From Spirosoma oryzicola (GTDB taxonomy: Bacteria; Bacteroidota; Bacteroidia; Cytophagales; Spirosomataceae), in assembly GCF_021233055.1 (NCBI RefSeq), contig NZ_CP089538.1, positions 1,717,501 to 1,781,500 of the forward strand: a stretch of 64,000 bases of DNA, read 5' to 3'. The translations under genes were made by a program, and so were the position numbers. The notes below the pieces were generated by a model that ran no database searches, had not been told where the DNA came from, and saw only the letters and a program-made list of their open reading frames with translations. Shown here piece after piece: positions 38,001 through 44,534 of this stretch. Each line of letters begins with the position of its first letter. Position 1 is the first letter of the stretch.

Positions 38001-38252
38001 GGCAATGCGCAGCACGTCGGCTCCCCAATCCTTGGCTACGGCCTGCACCGAACTCTGGGTGTAACACTGAGGAAACCATTGCAACCCGTGCGTGCTCACC
38101 CCCCGAAGCTGAATGGCTTTTCCGGCCTCGTTGGTTAGTTGAGTGCCTACCACTTTAAGCTGCCCATTGGCCGCCAAAGGCGTTGGTGACTGGGCTACGG
38201 CCAACAAACTCGAAAGTAGGAGGCCGAAAATTAGAAACGTACAAATTTTCAT
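35031..38252 (-). CDS. Secreted GH5 glycosidase with five Ig-like and two Cys-rich modules, T9SS-sorted
   Basis: 1073 residues with a signal peptide ending VAQ (residue 21). The GH5 TIM barrel spans about 30-325; acid/base Glu160 is in YEICNEPNG and nucleophile Glu243 in VFFSEWGTS, as in endoglucanases and mannanases of the family. Then come five Ig-like modules of the type VSLTSPxNxxxFTAPA...DGSITKVEFYNGTTKLGE (about 330-414, 420-510, 608-698, 704-796, 800-890) and two near-identical Cys-rich modules (518-603, 898-984; PWYSQYCKTVTVCP). The end (about 990-1073; VFPNPAHDYFTF then LSPGVYLLRI) is a type IX secretion sorting domain. The enzyme is therefore exported to the surface; glucan versus mannan specificity cannot be decided. 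It ends with its own terminator. Confidence 0.93.
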   Translation of the reverse strand: MKICTFLIFGLLLSSLLAVAQSPTPLAANGQLKVVGTQLTNEAGKAIQLRGVSTHGLQWFPQCYTQSSVQAVAKDWGADVLRIAMYVDEGGYLSGKEAMRTKVNQIVDWAEQSGIYCIIDWHILNPGDPNVHTADAIEFFTIMSQRNAGKKHVIYEICNEPNGVSWSQIKSYAEQVIPAIRKNAPNAVVLVGTPNWDQRPQDVIGNELSYPNLLYTVHFYAASHFFQNDVRSITNKLPVFFSEWGTSTYSGGGSLDFNNGQAWLDLMAGNNPGNQKISWCNWTYSDAGESSAALNSGACNGQQWNNTSPSGTWVKDRILNPADDFGPATPSVAITSPANNTTVTIGSNLVVNASVYNASATAVEFYNGTMLLGSDATAPYSWTIVSVPQGTYSLTAKALISNGNLTSSVVQVTAAPAPNQVPIVSLTSPTNNTAFPLPATISIAANATDNDGSVSKVEFYNGSTKLGEDATAPYTFTWTGMTAGTYTLTAKATDNQGAVTTSGAVTVLVYNQGDSDPTADLIGPNCVYPNTVQLFEVNANKLTNATTFSWWCTGSTKSITTAQAGKASIDFGPSFTGGQVCVGINYSAAPWYSQYCKTVTVCPGTPTNQLPSVSLTSPTNGTTYTAPASITLTATASDTDGTVAKVEFYNGSTKLGESTSAPYRFTWTSVGAGNYALTAKATDNAGATTTSGTINIQVSNPTPTNQAPVVSLTSPANSATFTAPANVVLTASASDADGSITKVEFYNGTTKLGESSSAPYQFTWNAVGAGTYSVTAKATDNAGAVATSAAITISVKAPANQSPTVTLTTPANSATFTAPATVALSANASDADGTITKVEFYNGSTKLGETTSAPYQFAWNNVSAGTYTLTAKATDNLGATTTSASVTIQVNNATTPSPEADLIGADCARPNDVKVYEVNARNLPNATQFSWWFTGSSQSITATQAGKATYNFGPWFSGGQVCVGVNYSAAPWYKSFCKTITVCPAGARVGADEVADNPVFPNPAHDYFTFVAERDIHSMNVVDQTGHEHLQLGSAKAGQTITFGEKLSPGVYLLRIRYEKQAERTLKLLKAGN
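35583..36431 (-). repeat. Three tandem Ig-module repeats inside the GH5 gene
   Basis: Three consecutive modules of about 95 codons each encode near-identical stretches (KVEFYNGSTKLGE, TLTAKATDN). DNA similarity is high enough that unequal recombination or assembly collapse could change the copy number. Two more diverged copies lie upstream in the same gene. Confidence 0.8.
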
Positions 38253-38434
38253 AAAAAGAGAATAGTTAAGAACCAGGTGAATTTTATAGGCAATATACTA
38301 CGGGTGTAAATAAAATGTGGCAAGTCGTGTATTTGCTTAAAGAAAAACACGGCTAATGGATTTCAAGGATTTACGGCAGAATGGTTAAACTTGCGGCTTA
38401 GTCTGCTTTTTCTGTCAACGTATCTTATTTCTGC

Positions 38435-39289
38435 ATGAAACTATTCCGCTTCGGCCAGCCCGATCACGAGCATCCCGGCGTTTTGTTGCCCAACGGCCAG
38501 CACATTGACGTAACTCATTTTGGCGAAGATTTTGACGAGTCGTTTTTTGCCAGCAACGGCCCCGAACGACTGGCTCACTGGCTTGAGTCACACGCGCAGA
38601 ACTGTCCCGAAGTGTCGTCCGATGAGCGCTTCGGTCCCTGCATCAAACGGCCATCCAAGATTGTTTGCGTGGGGCTGAACTACGCTAAACACGCTGCCGA
38701 AACGAACGCGCCGATCCCGGCTGAACCGATTTTGTTTTTCAAAGCAACGACCGCCCTGTGTGGGCCGAACGATAACGTGGTGATACCGAAGCGTTCCGAG
38801 AAAACAGACTGGGAAGTTGAGCTGGCTATTGTTATTGGTAAAAAAGCCAGTTATGTCGAGCTGGACGAGGCTATGGATTACATAGCGGGGTATGCCCTGC
38901 ACAATGACTACAGCGAACGGGCGTGGCAGCTTGAACGCGGTGGGCAATGGGTCAAAGGCAAAAGTGCCGATACCTTCGCGCCCCTGGGACCGTACCTGGT
39001 GACGAAAGACGAAGTCGAAAACCCGAACGCGTTACGGCTGTGGCTCGACCTCAACGGAGAACATCTACAGGATTCCAATACGGATGACATGATTTTCAAC
39101 GTACCGACGCTCGTTAGCTACATCAGCCAGTTTATGACGCTGTTGCCCGGTGATGTGATTTCGACCGGTACCCCCGCTGGTGTTGGTTTAGGACTGAATC
39201 CACAACGGTACCTGAAACCCGGCGACGTGGTCGAACTCGGTATCGAAGGGCTGGGCGAACAGAAACAAACAGCCATTGCTTTTGCCTAA
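38435..39289 (+). CDS. Fumarylacetoacetate hydrolase-family enzyme (probable 2,4-diketo-3-deoxy-L-fuconate hydrolase)
   Basis: 284 residues. The FAH domain begins near 72: KIVCVGLNYAKHAAETNAPIP, then metal ligands in DWEVELAIVIG (Glu127, Glu129) and GYALHNDYSER, followed by KSADTFAPLGP, DMIFNVPTLVSYISQ and DVISTGTPAGVG. Such enzymes split carbon-carbon bonds of beta-diketo acids. In the oxidative fucose route of Xanthomonas and others this family yields pyruvate and L-lactate from the diketo acid. It is the first gene of a five-gene plus-strand group ending at 42767; a hairpin lies between it and the lactonase gene. Confidence 0.92.
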   Translation: MKLFRFGQPDHEHPGVLLPNGQHIDVTHFGEDFDESFFASNGPERLAHWLESHAQNCPEVSSDERFGPCIKRPSKIVCVGLNYAKHAAETNAPIPAEPILFFKATTALCGPNDNVVIPKRSEKTDWEVELAIVIGKKASYVELDEAMDYIAGYALHNDYSERAWQLERGGQWVKGKSADTFAPLGPYLVTKDEVENPNALRLWLDLNGEHLQDSNTDDMIFNVPTLVSYISQFMTLLPGDVISTGTPAGVGLGLNPQRYLKPGDVVELGIEGLGEQKQTAIAFA

Positions 39290-39302
39290 CTGTACCGTAG
39301 AG

Positions 39303-39356
39303 GACGGGTATGCGTGTCTGATCTTGCCCCAGGCTGGATACGCATACCCGTCTTTT
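39303..39356 (+). terminator. Hairpin with T tract after the FAH hydrolase gene
   Basis: GACGGGTATGCGT and ACGCATACCCGTC form a 13-bp perfect stem around a 24-base loop, followed by TTTTC. It may attenuate read-through into the lactonase gene, which starts 21 bases later. Confidence 0.7.
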
Positions 39357-39376
39357 CATAAACCAAAAGTCTGCTT

Positions 39377-40204
39377 ATGACGATCGATGCGCATCAACAT
39401 TTCTGGCATTACGACCCGGTTCGCGATAGTTGGATAACCGACGATATGACGGCCATCCGGCGCGATTTTTTACCCGCCGATTTGGAACCCGTTCTGGCCG
39501 AACACGGAATCGATGGCTGCGTAGCGGTCCAGGCATCGCAGTCCGAAGAAGAGACGCTGTTTCTGGTCAACATGGCGCAGAATTACGACATCGTCAAGGG
39601 CGTGGTGGGCTGGGTCGATTTGCAGTCACCAACCTTGAACGACCGGTTGGAAGCGTTCGCCACCTACAAAGAAATCAAAGGATTTCGGCACGTTGCCCAG
39701 GCGGAACCCGACGATTTTCTGGCAACGCCTGCGGTAATCCAGGGTATCCGGCAACTGGCCGCTTTTGATTTAACCTACGACATTCTTATTTATCCTACGC
39801 AGCTTAAGGCCGCGTTGCAACTGGTTCGCGCCGTTCCCGAAGTCAATTTCGTGATCGATCACCTCGCCAAGCCGTACGTCAAGAAACAAGAGATCACGCG
39901 CTGGTCGAATTTTATGACCGAGATCGCCAAGAACTCGAATGTTTCGTGTAAGCTGTCGGGGCTGGTAACCGAAGGCGACTGGCAAAACTGGAGCAAAAAA
40001 GATTTCTTCCCGTACCTGGATTTCGCCTTCGAGGCATTTGGCCCGGATCGGCTGCTGTATGGCTCCGACTGGCCGGTATGTCTGGTAGCGGCTAACTACA
40101 CGCAGGTCAAAAACGTCATCGAAGACTATCTGCTTCCCTGGGGTGCGGACGTTCGGGCAAAGGTGATGGGGGAGAATGCGGTGAAATTTTACGGCTTAAG
40201 CTGA
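39377..40204 (+). CDS. Amidohydrolase, probable L-fuconolactonase
   Basis: 275 residues of the COG3618 amidohydrolase-2 group. The start MTIDAHQHFWHYDP holds the metal-site HxH (His6, His8); FVIDHLAKPYV and the C-terminal YGSDWPVCLVA carry the remaining metal and catalytic residues. Known members hydrolyse L-fuconolactone, L-rhamnonolactone or related lactones. Position between the diketo-acid hydrolase and a sugar dehydrogenase supports a lactonase, converting the dehydrogenase product to the free acid. It is followed after 15 bases by the dehydrogenase gene. Confidence 0.92.
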   Translation: MTIDAHQHFWHYDPVRDSWITDDMTAIRRDFLPADLEPVLAEHGIDGCVAVQASQSEEETLFLVNMAQNYDIVKGVVGWVDLQSPTLNDRLEAFATYKEIKGFRHVAQAEPDDFLATPAVIQGIRQLAAFDLTYDILIYPTQLKAALQLVRAVPEVNFVIDHLAKPYVKKQEITRWSNFMTEIAKNSNVSCKLSGLVTEGDWQNWSKKDFFPYLDFAFEAFGPDRLLYGSDWPVCLVAANYTQVKNVIEDYLLPWGADVRAKVMGENAVKFYGLS

Positions 40205-40219
40205 CAACTAACGTCAACC

Positions 40220-41005
40220 ATGAATTTACATTTGAATGATAAGATCATCCTCGTCACGGGCGGGGCAAAAGGGATCGGTGAAGGTATCTCAACGGTGCTG
40301 GCGGCTGAAGGAGCCATCCCGGTAATCATCGGTCGTAGCGAAGCCGACAATCTCAAAACCGTCGAGGCTATCCGGTCGGCGGGCGGTCAGGCGCACCAGT
40401 TTGCGGCTGAACTGACGAAGCCGGAAGACTGCCAGCGGGCGGTTGAGCAAACGTTGGCGCAGTTTGGTCGCATCGACGGACTGGTCAACAATGCCGGTGT
40501 GAACGACGGCGTGGGACTGGAAAGCGGTAACTATGAAGGATTCATTGCGTCGATCCACAAAAATCTGGTGCATTACTACCTGATGGCGCACCATGCGTTA
40601 CCGGCTCTTAAAGCGTCGAAAGGGGCTATCGTAAATATCGGATCGAAGGTGGCCGAAACGGGGCAGGGAAACACCTCGGCTTACGCGGCTGCCAATGGTG
40701 GTCGGAACGCACTTACGCGCGAATGGGCCGTCGAACTGCTGCCCTACAGCATTCGCGTCAACTGCGTCATCGTAGCCGAAAGCTGGACACCCTTGTACGC
40801 GAGCTGGATACAAACGTTACCCGATCCCGAAGCGAAACTAAAGCAAATCGTTTCGAAAATCCCGCTTGAACAACGGATGACCACTACCGAAGAAATTGCC
40901 AATACCGTTGCATTCCTGTTGTCGGACAAATCCAGCCATACTACGGGCCAGTTGATCCACGTCGATGGCGGCTATACCCACCTCGACCGTTCGATCACGG
41001 ATTAA
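40220..41005 (+). CDS. Short-chain dehydrogenase, probable L-fucose dehydrogenase
   Basis: 261 residues, classical SDR: VTGGAKGIGEG cofactor loop, VNNAGVND, catalytic Ser in IVNIGSKVAETGQG, YAAANGGRNAL (note that Tyr-Ala3-Asn appears where the common motif is YxxxK, so the usual active-site Lys is replaced by Asn at this position), and GQLIHVDGGYTHLDR at the end. Several L-fucose dehydrogenases in such loci keep this YxxxN-type variant as far as I recall, but that needs checking. It should oxidise the C1 of the pyranose to the lactone with NAD(P). The permease follows after 41 bases. Confidence 0.88.
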   Translation: MNLHLNDKIILVTGGAKGIGEGISTVLAAEGAIPVIIGRSEADNLKTVEAIRSAGGQAHQFAAELTKPEDCQRAVEQTLAQFGRIDGLVNNAGVNDGVGLESGNYEGFIASIHKNLVHYYLMAHHALPALKASKGAIVNIGSKVAETGQGNTSAYAAANGGRNALTREWAVELLPYSIRVNCVIVAESWTPLYASWIQTLPDPEAKLKQIVSKIPLEQRMTTTEEIANTVAFLLSDKSSHTTGQLIHVDGGYTHLDRSITD

Positions 41006-41046
41006 GCATACCTACGTTTTAAAACCTCCTAAACCCAAAGTCAAGA

Positions 41047-42438
41047 ATGGCTTTACCAACCCCTACGACTCCACTCAAAGTAAAAGACGGAACCAGCGGT
41101 AATTACGGCATTGCGTTTGCGCTCGTTACCAGCCTGTTCTTTCTGTGGGGCCTCGCCAACAGCCTTAACGGATCGCTGATTAAGCAGTTTCAGATCGCGC
41201 TGGACCTGAACCGTTTTCAGGCCGGCATTGTCGATTTCGCGTTTTACCTCGGTTACTTTTTTATGGCTTTGCCCGCCGGCTATGTCATGCGCAAATTCGG
41301 CTACAAACGGGGTATTCTGTTCGGGCTCTTGCTGTACGGTGGAGGAGCCTTCCTGTTCTACCCAGCCGCCGAAGTGCGGGTGTACGGCTTTTTCCTGCTG
41401 GCTCTGTTTACGATGGCCTGCGGTATTGCCTTTCTGGAAACGGCTGCCAACCTGTACGTTACGGTTCTCGGAGATCCGAAAAAAGCCGAATGGCGACTGA
41501 ATTTTTCGCAGTCGTTCAACGGAATCAGTACGATTTTGGGGCCAGTTATCGGTGCGCTGTTTATCTTTTCCAAAACTGAGTACACCCCCGATATGCTAAA
41601 GGCTATGGCACCTGCGCAGGCCGAAGCGATTCGTGTCGAGGAAGCGCTTTCGGTGCAGGGACCGTACCTGGTCATTGGTACGATCATTGCCTTCGTAACG
41701 CTGTTGTTTGCGTTCACTAAAATGCCGGAGGTTGGTGCTGACGAAGAAAAGGCAGCTGGAAAAACGTCGATTTTTGGTGTATTGCGTCATCGTCATCTAG
41801 CGCTGGGCGTTATTGCACAGTTTGCCAACGTAGGGGCGCAGGCGACCTTGTGGGGTTATTTCGTAGATCTCAAACTCGACTTCTCGCGCGACGGACACTG
41901 GGCACTGGCGGAAGCGTATATGAACGCCATCAATTCGCTGACGGGCTCGCCAACGGATCTGTCGGCCACGCAGATCGCCGGTTTTCACGCATCGTTCGCA
42001 TTAGTCCTGTTTATGCTGGGCCGGTTTGTGGGTACGTTCCTGATGGCTCGGGTTCGTCCAAATCTGGTCCTGGCGGGCTACGCATTAGGAGCGGTGGCTA
42101 TGGTGATCATCGCGATGCTGGCCGGTGGGCTAACTGCCGTTATCGCCCTAAGCTTCACGTATTTCTTCCAGTCGATTCAATTCCCGACGATCTTTGCGCT
42201 GGCAACTAAAGGACTGGGCGCTGAATCAAAAATCGCGTCGTCGCTGGTTATTATGAGCATTGTGGGTGGCGCATTGATGCCCCTCGTAGCCGGCGCGTTA
42301 TTCGTCAACGGAGCGGTGTACGCCTTGCTTGTACCGTTGGTTTGTTTCTCGTTCATCGTCTTTTTTGCCTTGAACGGGTACCGTCTGACCACCGACGATC
42401 TTCATAGTTCAACCATTCCCCCCGAAATTGCTCCCTAA
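41047..42438 (+). CDS. fucP: L-fucose:H+ symporter-like permease (FucP/MFS)
   Basis: 463 residues with twelve hydrophobic segments. It aligns along its length with E. coli FucP: FFLWGLANSLNGSLIKQFQ, FLETAANLYVTVLG (FucP Glu135 retained), RLNFSQSFNGISTILGPVIGALF, LGVIAQFANVGAQATLWGYFVD and FQSIQFPTIFALATKGLG. FucP Asp46, needed for proton-coupled transport, aligns with Gly42 here (SLNG instead of NLND). It has an insert after the sixth segment. In context it imports the sugar for the oxidative route; the ion-coupling mode is uncertain because of the Gly42 change. The mutarotase starts 2 bases after its stop. Confidence 0.92.
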   Translation: MALPTPTTPLKVKDGTSGNYGIAFALVTSLFFLWGLANSLNGSLIKQFQIALDLNRFQAGIVDFAFYLGYFFMALPAGYVMRKFGYKRGILFGLLLYGGGAFLFYPAAEVRVYGFFLLALFTMACGIAFLETAANLYVTVLGDPKKAEWRLNFSQSFNGISTILGPVIGALFIFSKTEYTPDMLKAMAPAQAEAIRVEEALSVQGPYLVIGTIIAFVTLLFAFTKMPEVGADEEKAAGKTSIFGVLRHRHLALGVIAQFANVGAQATLWGYFVDLKLDFSRDGHWALAEAYMNAINSLTGSPTDLSATQIAGFHASFALVLFMLGRFVGTFLMARVRPNLVLAGYALGAVAMVIIAMLAGGLTAVIALSFTYFFQSIQFPTIFALATKGLGAESKIASSLVIMSIVGGALMPLVAGALFVNGAVYALLVPLVCFSFIVFFALNGYRLTTDDLHSSTIPPEIAP

Positions 42439-42440
42439 CC

Positions 42441-42767
42441 ATGCGTTATTGTCTTGCTCTTGATCTCAAGGATGATCCAACCCTGATTGCTGAATACCAA
42501 CAGTATCATCAGCGCATCTGGCCCGAAATTGAAGCCAGTATCCGAGAATCGGGTATTACTAATATGGAAATCTACCGGCTGGGCAACCGGCTGTTCATGA
42601 TTATGGAAACGGATGAGACGTTCTCGTTCGAAGCCAAATCAGCCGCCGATGCCGCCAACCCGAAAGTCCAGGAATGGGAAACGCTTATGTGGAAGTACCA
42701 GCAGGCGCTACCTCTGGCTAAACCCGGCGAGAAATGGCTCCTTATGGACCGGATATTTGCGTTGTGA
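42441..42767 (+). CDS. L-rhamnose/L-fucose mutarotase (RhaM family)
   Basis: 108 residues, the usual size of the RhaM (DUF718) family with an alpha/beta dimeric ferredoxin-like fold. MRYCLALDLKDDPTLIAEYQQYHQRIWPEI carries the conserved Tyr/His region; NMEIYRLGNRLFMIMET and EKWLLMDRIFAL complete it. It speeds conversion of alpha and beta anomers so the dehydrogenase receives its preferred form. It overlaps in expression with the permease (2-base gap) and is the last gene before a strong terminator. Family members named for rhamnose also act on fucose. Confidence 0.93.
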   Translation: MRYCLALDLKDDPTLIAEYQQYHQRIWPEIEASIRESGITNMEIYRLGNRLFMIMETDETFSFEAKSAADAANPKVQEWETLMWKYQQALPLAKPGEKWLLMDRIFAL

Positions 42768-42789
42768 GGGTTTCAATAAAGAAGTGGTG

Positions 42790-42833
42790 AGCGTTCAATA
42801 AAGTCGCATAGATGGCTTTATTGAACGCTTTTT
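42790..42833 (+). terminator. Rho-independent terminator of the sugar operon
   Basis: AGCGTTCAATAAAG and CTTTATTGAACGCT form a perfect 14-bp stem around a 12-base loop, followed by TTTTTC. Confidence 0.9.
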
Positions 42834-42890
42834 CTATTTCAAGAAAGAGCGCTAGTCGTTTGGTTCGATAAAACAGACCAGAGTTTTGCC

Positions 42891-43517
42891 TTATTGCTTC
42901 GTAAGCTTCACCTCCTGCAAACCCAAAGCTGATTCGCTGCTGTAGCCATACCAGCGTCTACTGCTGCTATTGTTTCCTTCTTTCTCTTCAAAGGTTGTGT
43001 GGAAGAAGCCGAGCTTTCTGAATAAAAGGGCATTTGTATCGGGAATGGGCGTATTGTAGGCACCAGCCGGATAAGACCATAGACTCATCCGTACTGGTGA
43101 ACTGTCTACGTTAGAAAGCGTATTTTTTCCATCCACGGCAGTTGAAAGAGTTAGGTAAACCGGATAGGATTTGCCCCCGTAGTCCAGCTGACATACCAGC
43201 TCAGTTTTAAAGTCGTAGATATACTGAGGGCTTAACGCATGTTTAATCTGGGTCGGCGATGAAATGGTCAAGGTCGCCAGGTTACGCAAGACCGTGTCCT
43301 GGGTGATACCCAGTTCCACGAAATAAGGATTAAAACGCTTCCAGGCAATCGATGTTTCGTCAATAAGCCATTTCCCCGTCAGTTGCCCGGCTCTTTTGGT
43401 GAGCAGAGTCTGGCCTAGCTGTACGTTGTCAACAGGGGGAGTAAGTTCAGCTTCTTTCTTGCAGGCAGATAAACCGAAGACGGTACTGACCAAAACTATG
43501 AGCAAATGCTTTTTCAT
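42891..43517 (-). CDS. Putative lipoprotein of unknown function
   Basis: 208 residues from the ATG at 43517 (MKKHLLIVLVSTVFGLSACKK), a clean lipoprotein signal with Cys19; an in-frame TTG 24 bases upstream is less likely. The mature part is beta-rich with a lipocalin-like rhythm: LTGKWLIDETSIAWKRFN, LATLTISSPTQIKHAL, TELVCQLDYGGKSYPVYLTLS, SPVRMSLWSYPAG. It ends RRWYGYSSESALGLQEVKLTK. I do not recognise a family with certainty; a lipocalin-like or DUF4488-type fold is possible. It is convergent with the mutarotase and divergent from the interrupted gene. Confidence 0.8.
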   Translation of the reverse strand: MKKHLLIVLVSTVFGLSACKKEAELTPPVDNVQLGQTLLTKRAGQLTGKWLIDETSIAWKRFNPYFVELGITQDTVLRNLATLTISSPTQIKHALSPQYIYDFKTELVCQLDYGGKSYPVYLTLSTAVDGKNTLSNVDSSPVRMSLWSYPAGAYNTPIPDTNALLFRKLGFFHTTFEEKEGNNSSSRRWYGYSSESALGLQEVKLTKQ

Positions 43518-43592
43518 GTTTGTGACAGAGAGTAAGGACAAACTAACGAATAGACACCAAATTAACTAATCTTCGTTGCATAACGAACGCTT

Positions 43593-44273
43593 ATGGATTT
43601 TGCGGTAGCCGTACATCTTAGAGAAGTCAACTTTACCGTCGAAACAATATTGCCAACGTATTTCTCTTCACAAACCATTCGCCAGGCTCGGATTTCGATT
43701 CGTGGGTTTCTGGTAGTTATGGCGCTGCTGCTCGAAAGTTGTTATGCAATAACGGTTGCCCAAAACAATCCAATAGCCCTGCAACACATCTATTTTAAAG
43801 ATAAAGTTCTAGCCAACAATCTAGGCGGCTTTTGTAAAGAAGTTAAAGCGAAAGCGGTACGCCTACGCGTTACCCGGTGGGACGATGGCTTTTTATATCA
43901 TCTGTCAAAAATTGAATTTGCCGATTCTATTGAAGATTGGCCGGCTACCCATTGGGGACAATGGCAGGATAAAATCGTGCTGTTTTATTCAGGGGCGGAC
44001 TTGGACGGAATATGCACGATAACCGATACAGTACCCTACAAGAATCTAGTGTAATACAGCAAAACGATCTTACCGCAAATTCCACCGCCACCTCCCCGTA
44101 AATTTGATCCTAAGCACAAGCGAGTTTGGATCAAGTATGGAGCCCTGGACGGATTAGAATGGACGTTCAGGGTTATCAATGGTCGTGAGGTATTCTTTAG
44201 AAACAATCAGGGTTACGACTCTGAAGAAGACGTTCCCGACGTTTTGCCAAAGGTTCCAGATGGTGATCTGTAG
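43593..44273 (+). pseudogene. Secreted hypothetical protein gene with an in-frame TAA
   Basis: The frame from ATG 43593 reads 153 codons, meets TAA at 44052-44054, and continues open in the same frame for 72 more codons to TAG at 44271-44273. The part before the stop has a signal-like hydrophobic stretch (GFLVVMALLLESCYAITVAQ, about residues 38-57) and then a beta-rich domain (RVTRWDDGFLYHLSKIEFAD). The part after it reads like protein (PQIPPPPPRKFDPKHKRVWIK, then WTFRVINGREVFFRNN). So it is probably one gene of 226 codons broken by a nonsense change, unless the stop is read through or is a sequence error. Family not recognised. A palindrome and terminator follow. Confidence 0.7.
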
Positions 44274-44304
44274 TAATTCGAAAAGTATGCCCGCTAAAGT
44301 TTTT

Positions 44305-44402
44305 GTCATGCTGACCGGCCCGCCGGAGCGGAAGGAAGCATCTTCGGGGCAGGTAGTCCTTGTAGATGCTTCCTTCCGCTCCGGCGGGCCGGTCAGCATG
44401 AC
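44305..44402. repeat. Perfect 38-bp inverted repeat (MITE/REP-like)
   Basis: 44305-44342 and 44365-44402 are exact reverse complements (outer bases GTCATGCTGACCGGCCCGCC) around a 22-base loop. Nothing in it codes. It sits just past the interrupted gene. The GTCATGCTGA...GAAGCATC arm resembles intergenic repeats I recall from related Cytophagales, but relation is not verified. Confidence 0.85.
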
Positions 44403-44440
44403 AGAACGCCAATGTTAAACATGCCATTTAATACATGCCA

Positions 44441-44469
44441 AAAGGTCCGTTGCGCAACGGACCTTTTTT
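44441..44469 (+). terminator. Rho-independent terminator
   Basis: AAAGGTCCGTTG and CAACGGACCTTT pair around a tight loop, followed by TTTTTTG. It would end transcription arriving from the interrupted gene and shields the CocE-like hydrolase gene. Confidence 0.88.
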
Positions 44470-44534
44470 GTTGACCGGCGATATGGCGTAGAACTGTATC
44501 TTTACGGTGGTTTCCTACTTAACTCCATCAGCTC

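Noticed and set aside
44154..44427. Several short frames across the 38-bp palindrome
   Set aside because: They read through both palindrome arms on each strand and repeat the same words, a product of the inverted repeat.
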